From the NCBI RefSeq assembly GCF_000208865.1, contig NC_018392.1:3089348-3153347 (forward strand): 64,000 nt of DNA, given 5' to 3'. Positions 1-17,541 of this stretch are shown here, piece after piece (position 1 is the stretch's first letter; the number at the start of each line of letters is the position of its first letter). A program made the position numbers and the translations under genes. The notes beneath the pieces are model-generated. The model ran no database searches and was not told the origin of the DNA. It was given only the letters and a program-made list of their open reading frames with translations. The DNA is from Neospora caninum Liverpool. Its lineage: Eukaryota; Apicomplexa; Conoidasida; Eucoccidiorida; Sarcocystidae.

Positions 1-117
1 CCTCCGGCCCTTGCGAAAAACGCGCGCTCCTGCAGAAGAGAAGCTTCTCTTTGCATGCTCTCCACCGCAATTTCGGCGCCATCGCGATTGGGCCTCGTCT
101 CTCCGGGGGAACGCGAG
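1..117 (+). CDS. Possible 3' part of an exon (partial)
   Basis: The stretch is free of low complexity, stays open in all three forward frames, and ends at a perfect donor, GAG|GTGAGT, at 117/118. Immediately afterwards the sequence becomes a purine-only tract, as expected for intron or leader. The reading frame cannot be chosen because the exon is cut by the window edge. It could belong to a separate upstream gene or be a 5' exon of the L1 gene that follows. No product is assigned. Confidence 0.3.
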
Positions 118-379
118 GTGAGTGAAGACGCAGAAAGCCCGCAGATAGAAAGAGACAAGAAACCAGAAAGAAGCGGAAAGGGAAGAGAGAGAATGCAAGG
201 AGAGCGAACGAAGGGGAGAAAGAGAAGAGAAAACAAAACGAGAAAAGGGACGAGAGCGAATGATGGAGAGAAAAAGAGAAGAGAACGCAGAAAGAGAAAA
301 GGAAGAAGAGAGACGACGAGAGAGAGGAGAGATGAGGGAGAGAAGAGAGAGAGGAGTGAGAAGAGAGAGAGGGGAGAGA

Positions 380-492
380 GGAGAGAGAGAAGAGAGAGAA
401 GAGAGCGAGGGGAGAGAGGAGAGAGAGAAGAGAGAGAAGAGAGCGAGGGGAGAGAGGAGAGAGAGAAGAGAGGGGAGAGAGGAGAGAGAGAA
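380..492. repeat. GA-rich tandem repeat, about 38-bp unit
   Basis: A unit of about 38 bases, made of GA runs with a single embedded GCGAGGGG word, occurs twice almost perfectly (about 380-418 and 419-457) and a third time shortened. All bases on the + strand are purines apart from the C of the GCGAG word, giving an almost perfect polypurine/polypyrimidine mirror tract. Confidence 0.75.
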
Positions 493-1675
493 TCAGAAGA
501 GAATGGAAGGTTGAGCGAGAGTGATGGAGAGAAAGAGAAGTGGAAGGGGGAAAGCGAGAGAGAGAATGAAGGGAGAAAGACAAGACGTGAGAGAGGAATG
601 GAAACAGACAGACGGTTCCGAGCACGTGGAAAATCGCGGCATGCAGTGAGTTACACAGAGGACTTCCGCAGGGAGAGATGCGGAGAGGACCAAGAGCATT
701 TAAAAGGAACTCCGGCGCTGCGTTTCGAAAACAAAAAGGCAGAGAAAGTGAGGGAGTCGAAGGCCACAGGAGACAAGTCGATAGATCTGGAGAGAGAGGG
801 CGAGTCGAGCATCTTGGCCGATTCACCTGCGGCGGCAAAACGAAAAAGACGCGGCGACGGCGAGTTGAGAGAGCGAGGCGTGATGTCTCAAATAGAGAGA
901 GAAGAAAGCATTTAAGAGGAAAAAAGAAAGAGAGAAGAAAGGCCATTTCCAGCGTTTCTCTCGGTTTGCCGGGAGACGCCGATTCAAACAGCCAGCATGC
1001 GGTGCGCGGACAGCGCGCAGGATCGAGAGGAAAAAGACGGAGGGAAGACATACACACTCGTTTTCCTCGAGGCCGATACATAGGCCGAAAGAAGAGCCGT
1101 GTTGTCAAAAAGACTGTTCTCTGTGGACCGCTCTCTGTGTTTTTCTGCAGTCTCCGTTAGGCCTGCTTCAGGCGCGGTCTCGAGGCTCTCGAGGTGGACG
1201 AAGAAGATACATGGCCCGGCTTGTCTCTCTTCCTCTGAAAAGGAGGCAGATGGAGACAGATGCCCCGCATGCAGAGGCTCTCCCTGGGAGGCGAGTCTGT
1301 TCTTCTCGAACGCTGTTTCCCTCTGCGAGAATATTTTTGTGCTTGAGAGAGAGGGAGGTGGATTTTTTAGTGTCTGGAGACAGGTAGAAACACACGACTT
1401 TATCTCCTTCGCCGCAGTGTCTTCTTACACACTCTTTGTCGGCGGCCATGCCTTCTTTCGTCAGATGCACGGGGGCTGGCTGCGTGTACGAGCCTTCTTG
1501 GTGGTTCAGTCCTTTTCTTGCACAGCATTTAAGTTTTTTCTCATCTTCAACGCTTCTTCTCGCCTTTTCCCCAGACCCAGGAGAAAGCCGGTTGCCCGTC
1601 TAAACGCTGCCGGTTCCTCGGGGCCCCGATCCTGGCGCCCCGTCAGGTCACCACACAAACAGAGGAAGCGAGAAA

Positions 1676-1960
1676 AAGTGAAGAGAGAGAAGAACAGAGA
1701 AGAGAGGGAAGAACAGAGAAGAGAGGGAAGAAGAGAGAAGAGGGGAGAAGAAGAGAGAAGAGGAGAGAAGAGGAGAGAAGGGAGAGGGAGAGAGGCACGA
1801 GGGTGAGGAGGAAAGAGGGTGAGGAGGGAAGAGGCGGAAGAGAAAAGAAAGAGAAAAGACAGCAAAGAAGAGGAAAGAGAGGATTCAAGAGAGAGAAGAG
1901 GTGGGAGAGGGGAGATAGAGGAGAGAAAGGATCGAGAGACAAAGGAGACGATAGGAACAA
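1676..1960. repeat. Second GA-rich polypurine tract
   Basis: This run of G and A includes a directly repeated word near 1690-1735 (AAGAACAGAGAAGAGAGGG, twice). It lies 100-390 bases before the proposed L1 start and is probably leader sequence. It is simple-sequence DNA and not protein coding. Confidence 0.65.
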
Positions 1961-2063
1961 ACGAGCCGATAGAAACAAAATCATCGGTGAAAGGACTCGG
2001 AGACCGGTCATTTCCTTTGGGTCACCGGTGGGCTTCAAAGGCTTCCTCGCTTCCTGGTCAAGA

Positions 2064-5000
2064 ATGGAGAGACACACAGAGGGACGCGGCCGGACGGAGA
2101 CAGACAGAGTGTCTCGCCTTCGGTTTTGCGTCAGACGTTCCGCGATTCCGGCCTTTCTCTTTTTGCTCGAGGCCAGTGTCTTGTGCACGTGGCGAAGCCA
2201 ACATGCGTGCGGCCTCGCAGCGCCTTGGGGAGCAGAGTCGAGGCGTGGCTGGTCTCTGGCCAAGACGGAAGCCCTGCCGAATCGGTCTCGTCTTTCCTCG
2301 CTCCCCTGGGAAGCTTCTCCCTCTCTCCTGGCTTCCCGTTCTCTCTCACCGTCTTTCGCCTTCGGCCCCTCTCCTTCGTCGGGCGCCTTCTCTCCCCCTC
2401 GGCTTTTCCTCTCTTCCAGTCTGGAGGCGATACAACCCGACGCGGGTCAGCGCGGCAGGGTCGAAAACCACATCGAATGTCATGAGACTGTCCGACTGCG
2501 GTGTACAGACACCTGGGGAAGGCCAAAGTGGAAGGAGCCCAGCGGACCGGAGTCTCCCTGTGCTTTTCTTCGTTCCCAGACACTGCATTTCCCCCGCGAC
2601 TCTGACTGGAGCCTTCCTTCCCTCTGCGCATCTTCTGCGTCTTGTTTTTTTTCGTCTTTCGGTTCGTCCTCTTCCGTTTGGCAACCAGATGCGGGCCGGC
2701 CTCTCTGGGGTAACTCTCCTCAGCAGCGGCTGCGTCTCAGCCTTTGCTCGGAGTCTCTGGCCAGCTGTTCGCGCTCACGCACCGATTTCGCTTCCGCGCC
2801 TCTCTCCTGCAGAGCCGCGCCGACGACCTTCGCTTTTGCCCTCCATCGCTCAGGGACGCCACGTCCTCGATCGAGACACAAATTTACACCTTCTGCGCGT
2901 TCAATCGCCAGCCCGCAGTCTCCTGCCGTGTCTCCTCTGTCCGCTTCGCTACTCAGCTCACAGGCTACTTTTTTCGTTTCCTCTCCTCTCTTCTCCACGT
3001 CCTCTTCCCTGTCTTCCTCCTCGTCTATCTCTTCCTCTTCTACTTCTTCGTCCCCGTCTTGCGCTCGAACTCCTCCAGAACGCCGTCTGAACATTGGCGA
3101 ACGTCGACGACAAGATCGTCTGTTGAACTGGTTCAAGCAGTATCCGTATGCGCCTGGGCCTCCCGCGCCGCCGAAGCAGAAGAGCACGACGAAAATCGAC
3201 ATTGATCCTGCGAAAATTTCTCCGGCACATCTGCCACTGCCGTCCAGGCGCCTGCCGTCTTCGCTTCGGTGGAAGGCTCTGTCGGAAACGCTCGCGCCTT
3301 CGTCTGTGACGGCAGCTTCTGCGGACGCCGCCGTGAGTGCGGCCCACGAGGCTGTGCGTACACTCCAGGCCGGGGGTATGCCTCGACGAAGGAAAGGGAA
3401 AAACCGGAAAATGAAAAAGATTGCGCTCGCTCGTGCAGCCGTCGCAGCCGCCGTCGCAGCGCACAAGGCCCCTGGCCTCGCCGCGTTGAAGGCCGCTGCG
3501 GAATCTGCAGAGCAACTTGTCTCCGCGGGGGAACGAGGGACAGGAGAGGACCTGCATGCGCGCGGGGGAGTGTCGCGCGCTTCCGAGACGACGGATAGCG
3601 CTTCGGGCTCCCGAGATTTGGAGTCAAACGCGTCGGGGACATGTCCTCGGACCGACGAGGGCGATCGCGAGAAACAGGCAGACTCAGCAGCCTCAGGACA
3701 GCCGGCGTCGCTACTCTCGGTTCTCTATCCGTCGCGTGACGCCGCGTACCCTCCGGACCTCGCGCTGTTCCTGGTGAAACAGTTGAGCACTGCAAAGTTC
3801 ACCGAAACCGTCGAACTGCATGTACAGCTGAATCTGGGGACGGGAACTCGAGGCAAGGCGCGGAAAGGCGGAGGCTCGAGCGTCGCAGGGCGCGTCAGGG
3901 GGTTCGTCACGCTCCCTCACGGCCAGCTGGGGCAGTTGTCCTCGACCTCAAAGGAGCAAAACGGGCTAGGAACCGCGGGGGAAAACACAGACGCAGACGC
4001 AGAGATGAAAGACACGGAGGGAGAGAGGGAGGAACAGACGGAGGAAGGGACGGAGGAAGAGACGGAGGAACAGACAGGGGAAAAGGATAGCGACACCGGG
4101 CCGCTGGGCGAGGGAGAAGGACCGGAGGAACGGAAGCAAACCAGCCGAGAGGAGTCTGCAGAGACAGCGATGGCGACGGATGGGGCCGGAGCAGCCGCGA
4201 AGAACGGGGCTCTTCTGGGAGGCGTGGTGAACGAAAAGCCTGAATCGGGGATTGTGCGAGGCAACAAACGAGGAGGCATTTGGAGGAGAAAGCGTGTCAT
4301 TGCTGCGTTCGTGGACAAAAAGGATGAAGCGGCTGCGCTGGAAGCGGGTGAGAAGTCTCAGTCACAGAAGAGGCAACATGCAACAGCTGCAGCGATGCGT
4401 CCAGGCGCCGTCGGGTTCTGCATGGCGGAGACGTGCAGGTTCGAGGAGTGCCCTTGCGTAAGGTGTTTTTCCGAACTCGGTGCGAACGCTGATTGAGGCG
4501 TCGGACGCAGATGCGCGTTCGTCTTTTCAGAGAGAGACATGTGTCGTGCTCAATCTACCGGCGGAGGTGTCCGCGGCATCTTCCCCGGCTCGACGTCTGC
4601 TCGATTCTCTCTCCACCTTTATCGACGTGTTTTTTTGCTGACTCCCGTTTCCACTGTGCTGTGCATGCGTTTGGGCCTGCGCAGGTGTATGGACACGTCG
4701 ATAGACAGTGTTGGGTTGATTCCGCTGGGTTTTCCTTGTTTCATGCAGGCGCCGATGTTGTGGGTGCGGAGAGAATTCTGGAGGAAATACGAACAGACAA
4801 AATCTCTTTTGAGATCCTCATTTCGACTCCCGACATGGTAGCCCGCCTTACGCGGTATGGCAAGATCCTCGGTAGGTCCAAGTGTACAGAGACCCTGCGA
4901 GGCGGCGTGCGTGCGCCGCCTCTCAAAGAAAGAAAGTTTTGCGTGTTCGGTGGCGTGTTTTCCTCGAGAGACCCATGCCCGGGAGAGAGGCTCGTGCGAG

Positions 5001-5612
5001 AAGGTCAGGGGAGTCCTGCAGGTAGAGCGTCTTGGAGCAACCTAAAGGCGCGAGGAGCGGGTGTTTTTGGGTGTCCCGTGTGTGAGGGGGCTTTGAAGCC
5101 CCGCGTCCAGACCACTGGGCAGCTGAGGCCGCCAGGATGACGCTGTGTGTTTCAGCATTCGTTACGGAAAGAGACGGTAGTCGACTCAGACTGGAAGCTG
5201 GTGTTTCACGACGCGATGCGTCTCCAAGCCGGCAATGTCGCCCACCCGGTGTTGCGACTTGGATGTGTGTTGCGCAGGCCCGAAAGATCTCATGCCTCAG
5301 GCGGCGTGGGGAACCTTAACCGCCGATTTCGCAGAGGCCATTCGTCTCTACAGACAAACAACGATACCGTATAAAGCGGACCGGTTCAATATTGTCCACA
5401 TGCCCATTGGCTGGGTGTCGATGAGTAAAGAGGAACTCCGAGAAAATCTCGACGCAGCCATCGCTTCCATCAATTCCCGGCGGCCACCCACAGCGGGAAA
5501 CAAGTTCCTGAACAAAGTCCATATAAGTTCGACGATGGGACCGGGCATTGTCATCGACATGCGCCACGTGAAACTTTCTGCAGCTTCCGGACGCGGCCAG
5601 AGAGGCCGCTGA
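2064..5612 (+). CDS. Organellar (bacterial-type) ribosomal protein L1
   Basis: Exons are 2064-4347, 4749-4871 and 5278-5612; the total divides by three and gives 913 residues. The L1 domain occupies about residues 560-913. It shows the first strand block (KFTETVELHVQLNL), VRGFVTLPHG, VIAAFVDKKDEAAALEAGADVVG, then FEILISTPDMV, KILGPKDLMP, GTLT, FNIVHMPIGWVSM and SSTMGPGIVID, all in the bacterial order, unlike cytosolic L10a. L1 binds 23S rRNA and forms the stalk at the E site. The first in-frame ATG is at 2064. It is followed by a hydrophobic stretch (near AIPAFLFLLEASVLCTW) and then Ser/Arg/Pro-rich sequence, compatible with an apicoplast or mitochondrial leader. An insertion of about 125 residues, partly very acidic, splits the domain after LPHG. 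Family and exons are secure; the compartment is inferred. Confidence 0.9.
4348..4748 (+). other. Intron 1 of the L1 gene
   Basis: The donor is GG|GTGAGAAG and the acceptor is TCATGCAG|GC. Removing it joins a codon split after its first base and restores the conserved L1 block EAGADVVGAE. No conserved element is seen inside. Confidence 0.85.
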
Positions 5613-7339
5613 AACACACGAGACATAGACACTGCGAGCTAGAGCGTCAGATCTCGGGGGCGGTGAGAAACGGGTGTTTCTAGGTCCGCACTTCTGATAC
5701 ACGCGTTTTCATCAGTCGGGCTCCGCCCTTCATGTCTCGTCTCGCCCGCGGGTTTCCCCATCCTTGGTGTCTTGTGGAGGCATATCCCTAGACACCAGCA
5801 CTCAGTGACGTCGCGCGAGAACAGGAACGGCATGTCGCGGCTGAGATTTGCTTTTTCTTCACGTGTGAGAAATACCGGCTACGAACACGCGCAGGCGAAA
5901 GACCGCTCCCCGAAACTTTCGCTAGGCGACTCATGTTTTCGCGCGAGCAATCACAAGTTTGGTTTTTTTTTCCAGGCAGTGGCCCAGGTTCGTGTGTGTC
6001 GATGTGCGAACACGCCTCAGCGAGGGCAAGTGAATAAGTGACGAGCTTCGAGTGCAGTTTTCGATTTTGCACACCGTAGTCCGGTTTCCGGTCTCCCGGC
6101 AGGGAGACCCTGGATGCTGGCCCGAAGCCGTATCGGGGGAATTCTGTTTGCAGGCATCGAAGAAGCCTTGGACTGAAAGAGGGCAAACCGTGCCGTGTTG
6201 TTTGAAATTGGGGGAGGCAAAGCCAGGCGAACCGTTCCAGTTTCCACGCTTCGCTTTCACTCTTTTTGGAAAGAACAGACGGAAGCCGCACATGGTACTG
6301 GTGTGCGCAGGCTGTGCAGGAGCACCTTTCGAGAAATTTGAAGGCTGCAATGTGGAACTGTAAGCTGCGGGGCATTTTGTGTTTGCATATGCCGAAACGT
6401 GTTACAGCTTCGCTAATGACGCCAGGGCCAGGCAAGGATCGGCTGCTTTTTAGAGCGTCAGCAGGAACCGCGTCGGCATTCCTTGTTCCTTCGAACACCC
6501 TCATCGTTTTTCTTAACGTTACTGACACCAAAAGGCAAGTTGAGTCTATCAATAGAGCAATTTCTGATGCCATTTAACCTTGAATCTGAGTGGCGGAGCG
6601 TCAAGGAAAGACTTATTCTCAGGTTTGAAGGTGCTTGCGAAGCCTGGAGCCGAAAAGCTACAGGGGCGCTTTTGCGCGGCCGCGGAACATCCCAGAGGAC
6701 AACAAACGACACCTGGAACGACAAATATCCCTTGAAAGGGGAAGGCAGCGACAAAGTCGAGTCGAATTTCTGCCAGGAGATCCTCAGTCGTGGTGATTGA
6801 TCACTTTCAGTCGTTTGAGACTCCGACTTTCCGGTACGCATGCTGGGTTTTGCGGAGGCCACACGAGGTGGACGAGGCCGCATGCGTTCCTTTTTGTCCT
6901 CACGAAGCCAAATAGCTCACACGGTTTGCATGTGCTAGCGGAATGCGTGAGAAGTGTCGAAGAACTATGTTTTATTTTACGGAAAGCCCCTGCTTTTCTG
7001 GTGGACGGGCGTTGCTGCGCCACTGTTCAGGTCACCTGCGTGGCACACACCCGTGGCGCGGCGGTTCGCTGTGTGTGAGTCCGAACGCACAGGGTACGAA
7101 ACGGACGAGAAATTCTCGTGTGTGAAAATATAAGGAATTTTTTGAGTCGCTTTGCTTTCTGCTTCTGCCTTCTTGGTTCACGCACCCAGCGTGTGCAGGT
7201 GTGAAAACGGGAAGGGAGCGTTTTTGCATTCGATCCGGTCGAAACGTTTACGCCGATCTCCGCGACAGGGTTTTCTCCCATCATTCTGCTGCGCGGTCTG
7301 TGGCGAAAACGAAAACTGTCTTTTAAGCCCTGTCTTTCC
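5613..7339. other. Spacer: L1 3' end and katanin upstream region
   Basis: No coding segment with family similarity or coherent splice phase was found. Several open frames of 100-260 codons on both strands have mixed composition and no supporting junctions. It should hold the L1 3' UTR and the katanin promoter and 5' UTR. It has no long AT microsatellite, unlike most other spacers here. Confidence 0.45.
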
Positions 7340-14295
<6,956 letters not shown>

Positions 14296-14488
14296 AAGAT
14301 CCGAACAGAGGAGAAGAATGCGTCGACGCTTGGACTCACACACAGTCCAGCTGATGTGCGAGTTTCCGTGTTCCTAGCTCCTGGGAACAGAAAAACGCCG
14401 AGCCTAAGCTGGTGACCATGTGTCGCTGTACTTTCCTATCTTTATAGATTTATATGCATGCCTAGATGCATCACTTTGTCTCTCTCAG

Positions 14489-14520
<32 letters not shown>

Positions 14521-15431
14521 CACCTTTATCAAGTGTCTGCATATCTTCCTATAAAAAGATACAGAGATGGATAGACGTTTTCTGGGCAACTGCCGCTGGA
14601 GTTTCCAAACGGCGACAGAACCAGTGAGAAATCCGGGTGAGGAACAATCCGGATCTCAGGTTGAAGCAGAGGAGCCTGTCGCCCTGGCTCTGAGCGCTGG
14701 GGAACTTGGCAAGAAGCGGTTAGACAAAAAGCACGCGGCAGTCTAGAAAACACGGCTTTTTGCTGTTCGTCTGTCTCATCGAACCACGGCAACTCTTTCG
14801 AAGAAAACCGGTCACCACAGGCGACTCCAAAGAGACATACACAGACACGAGGCAACATGTCAACTTTTCCAAAGAGAAAGATCTGTGTTTCACAGTGCAG
14901 AGGCGCCGCATATGCACACAGACACAGATGCAACGGTTCGAGCGTCTTCTCTCTTCCTCTAAGGTTGCTTTTTCCACCGGCTCTGTAGCGTCACGTGCTA
15001 AAACACCCCTCCCCCGAAAGGAAGGTATCAGCTTATCGAGCGACACCCTCACAAAAAGCGAAAATGCGTAAAATCTAGACCTCCTGAAAATCAACGGCAC
15101 GCACACGCTCCAGAACTCCACTGGGATGAAGACTCCTCTCCTCGTGGAATGCTGATCATTTAATCTGGCGAACGTCAGAATTCCGACACCTCCTCTCGGC
15201 AAGTGTTAAGGCTCCTCCATCTGTTACGCCTCGAATTTGTGGCCGCTGAGGAAGGATCTTAATGGCGAATAAAGAAGTGTACAGTTTAGCGGCAAGGACG
15301 TTACCAGCGAGCTAAAGGAACCCCTCCTCCCCCCTAAAAAATTACAAAGACAGGGAAGATTTAGACGAATTTAGAGGTGGAGCACACCAGTGAAATGCGA
15401 GCCTAATGCATCTGGGATTCTTATTTGAGAG
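14296..15431. other. Spacer after katanin, with an (AT)n microsatellite at 14488-14517
   Basis: No gene is supported here. A 30-base AT run lies at 14488-14517. The rest is mixed-composition sequence that should contain the katanin 3' UTR and the start region of the next + strand gene. Confidence 0.45.
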
Positions 15432-16498
15432 TTGAGCGTTGACTCCGCGAAAAACGTTGATCGGCCTCAGCAGCTTCACGTGGTTCGAAATCGTTTGTCG
15501 GCTATTTCGACGTGCCTTTCTTTTGTGAGAGAAGCATGCGGCACGTGCAATGCTTTAGGTCTCAATGTTAAAAGTTTGGAGACACCTAAAGCGGCGTTCG
15601 AGAAAAACCTCCCCGTTCATCTGAGAGACGGATGCCGACAAACAATTCAAAAAACTTGCATCCGCGTGCTGCGACAGATCCAAAGACTCAAACGCCCCAA
15701 AAGAACTAAAACCACCGACGCTTTATCCACATCGTCGACGCAAAGCTGCCGAGGAAAGTGCAGCGAGACTATCTTCCAACTTTCGCTCTTCGGGATGAGG
15801 CCGCGGCGAGACTCCAGCGGATCAACGAAAGGGAGTTTGGTGCTTGAGACCGAGAAAAACGCGAAAACCACCTGTACCCTCCGCTCTTGCGTGTCTGCCC
15901 TCCAAGAAGAAAGCGGGTCTTCTCTCGCGCAAATTTCCTTTCCCGTCTTTGGAAAACTCTGGAGCCGCAGCGAAACGTGCACACATCCACGGCGAACCGA
16001 AGGGACAGCAAACGCCACCGGAGAAGACAGCGCAAAGACGCGAAAAGAGAAAGGCCAGAGGCACAGAGGGACAAACGAATTCCGAGACAGAAGGAAAGAA
16101 AAGGACAAGGAAAGAGGGGAGAAAAGAAAATCGGTCATCAAAAAATGGAAGAAGGCCGCCGTACTCCGATGGTCTCCTCCAGCATCTGGACGCCTCGGAG
16201 CACAATGTTGCTGTCGACGCGTCTCTGGAAAGACACGAAAAGCAAATCATGGAACGAGCGCCGCACATTTGCAAGAGCGAAATGGGGAAAAAGGAGACGA
16301 GCGGCCGCATCAAGCCTTTTCGCACAGCGAAAAAAAACTCGAGAATCTCGGACAGACACATCGTCTCCACTACAGTTTCGGGCGCACCCTCTCGCATCTC
16401 CATCTCGATATTCTACAGGCAAGTCTCCAAAAAGCTGCAGATGGGCGAGAAATGCAGTCAAACAGATACATCTCAATACACACCAATATCTCCACACA

Positions 16499-16538
<40 letters not shown>

Positions 16539-16871
16539 CATGTCTATACATTTATACATATATATATATGTAAGTATATATAAGTATATATCTAAGTATA
16601 TATAGGCTTGTGAGCCTTTCCCGCTAATGGTGGTTTGTTTCTCTCTGTGCGGGAGCCCTTGGTCTCCTAGAAAGTTCCTCCTGTCTTCTGGGCGGTTGCA
16701 CTTCCTTTCGGGGTCGTCTGCTCCTGATGCAGAGGCTACACGGGAATCGTGTTTCACCCCGTTCCTCACCCCAGGAAAACAAAAAAGCGAGTGTGCACGA
16801 TCCTTCCTGCTGCGGAGGCGTTTCGTCGCTCCCTCTGCGGGCCTTCGATCGCAGAATGCCCGACTACGCGC

Positions 16872-16909
<38 letters not shown>

Positions 16910-17105
16910 CTCCTTCTTTCTTTCTTAGCTTTTGTCTCACCCGCAACTGGGCCATCCGCCAAGTGTGTCGCCAGTGTTCGAGCAGCATGTAGCACCCAAG
17001 GCCGACTCCGCAAAGGAGAACGAATTGATTCACGCGACTGCTGAAGAATCTGAAGTGAAAAGGGACAACGCTGTCCACAACGGCTCCTCCGCACCACCGC
17101 TATGA
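15432..17105 (+). CDS. Unknown protein; two 3' exons well supported, 5' end open
   Basis: The last exon, 16929-17105, reads LLSHPQLGHPPSV...NGSSAPPL and stops. The preceding piece, at least 16328-16418, reads EKKLENLGQTHRLHYSFGRT...LDILQ and joins it in phase 0. That junction needs a GC donor, CAG|GCAAGT, at 16418/16419. Upstream the same frame stays open back to about 15432, so this may be a single long exon. However, a second forward frame (from 15844) looks equally protein-like until about 16327, so the 5' structure is unresolved. The visible C-terminus is mainly hydrophilic with a likely amphipathic helix. No family is recognised. Confidence 0.55.
16419..16928 (+). other. GC-AG intron ending in a (TTTC)n polypyrimidine tract
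   Basis: The donor is CAG|GCAAGT and the acceptor is CTTTCTTAG|CTT. The intron contains an AT microsatellite (16502-16533, with a degenerate continuation to about 16600), and its last 57 bases are almost pure (TTTC)n. Both flanking exons keep phase 0. Confidence 0.6.
16872..16928. repeat. (TTTC)n tetranucleotide repeat at a splice acceptor
   Basis: About ten CTTT units are followed by an imperfect TCTCTCCTTC break and three more units, ending directly in TTAG at the proposed 3' splice site. Confidence 0.93.
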
Positions 17106-17541
17106 CGATATGAAACCCACTCACATGCTTGCTTAAAAGCGGAAACGCATCTCCCACTTGGCTGTCCTGTGCCTTTTCCGCTCTCTTTACTGCCCCATTG
17201 GGTACGCAAGCTCCAAGAGATGTCCATCGATCACAGACCCTCTGTACACCCGGTTTTTTATTCCCCTCCCGTCTCTTCCTGTGGACCTCCCTGGCGTCTC
17301 CACTCACAGCTTGCGATTAACCTTCACAGGTCTGTGTCGTTCCTCCTGCTATCTCCCCGATCAACCACTCCTTTCACGAAACGGCCTCTGTTCTCTCCCA
17401 CCCCCAACGAACGCATATACCCCTGTATAAAACAGAGATAAATGCATCTACATCTACATCTATAAATGCGCATATACAAAAAATTAGGCATGCAGAGGCT
17501 GACTCGTTCCTATTTTCTTTTGGTTCCCTTTTACGTCACTT
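17106..17541. other. Short spacer between convergent genes
   Basis: The + strand gene stops at 17105 and the - strand gene stops at 17542, leaving 436 bases for both 3' UTRs. No repeat or coding signal is seen. Confidence 0.5.

Larger units (their letters stand above)
118..2063. other. Purine-rich leader or spacer without a supported gene
   Basis: Most of this interval is GA-rich on the + strand, densest at about 140-600 and 1670-1960. Open frames of 200-290 codons exist in several registers, but they encode only Arg/Glu/Lys/Gly low complexity, so I do not call them genes. It probably holds the promoter and 5' leader of the L1 gene, perhaps with an intron that starts at 118. Confidence 0.5.

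Noticed and set aside
55..915. A 286-codon open frame on the + strand
   Set aside because: It is almost wholly Arg/Glu/Lys/Gly from GA repeats; other registers of the same tract are equally open. No domain is present and it runs over a strong donor at 118.
15720..15850. A + strand segment reading HIVDAKLPRKVQRDYLPTF and onward
   Set aside because: It is closed by a TAA immediately upstream and a TGA downstream. No acceptor and donor pair would join it in phase to the well-supported exons at 16328 and 16929.
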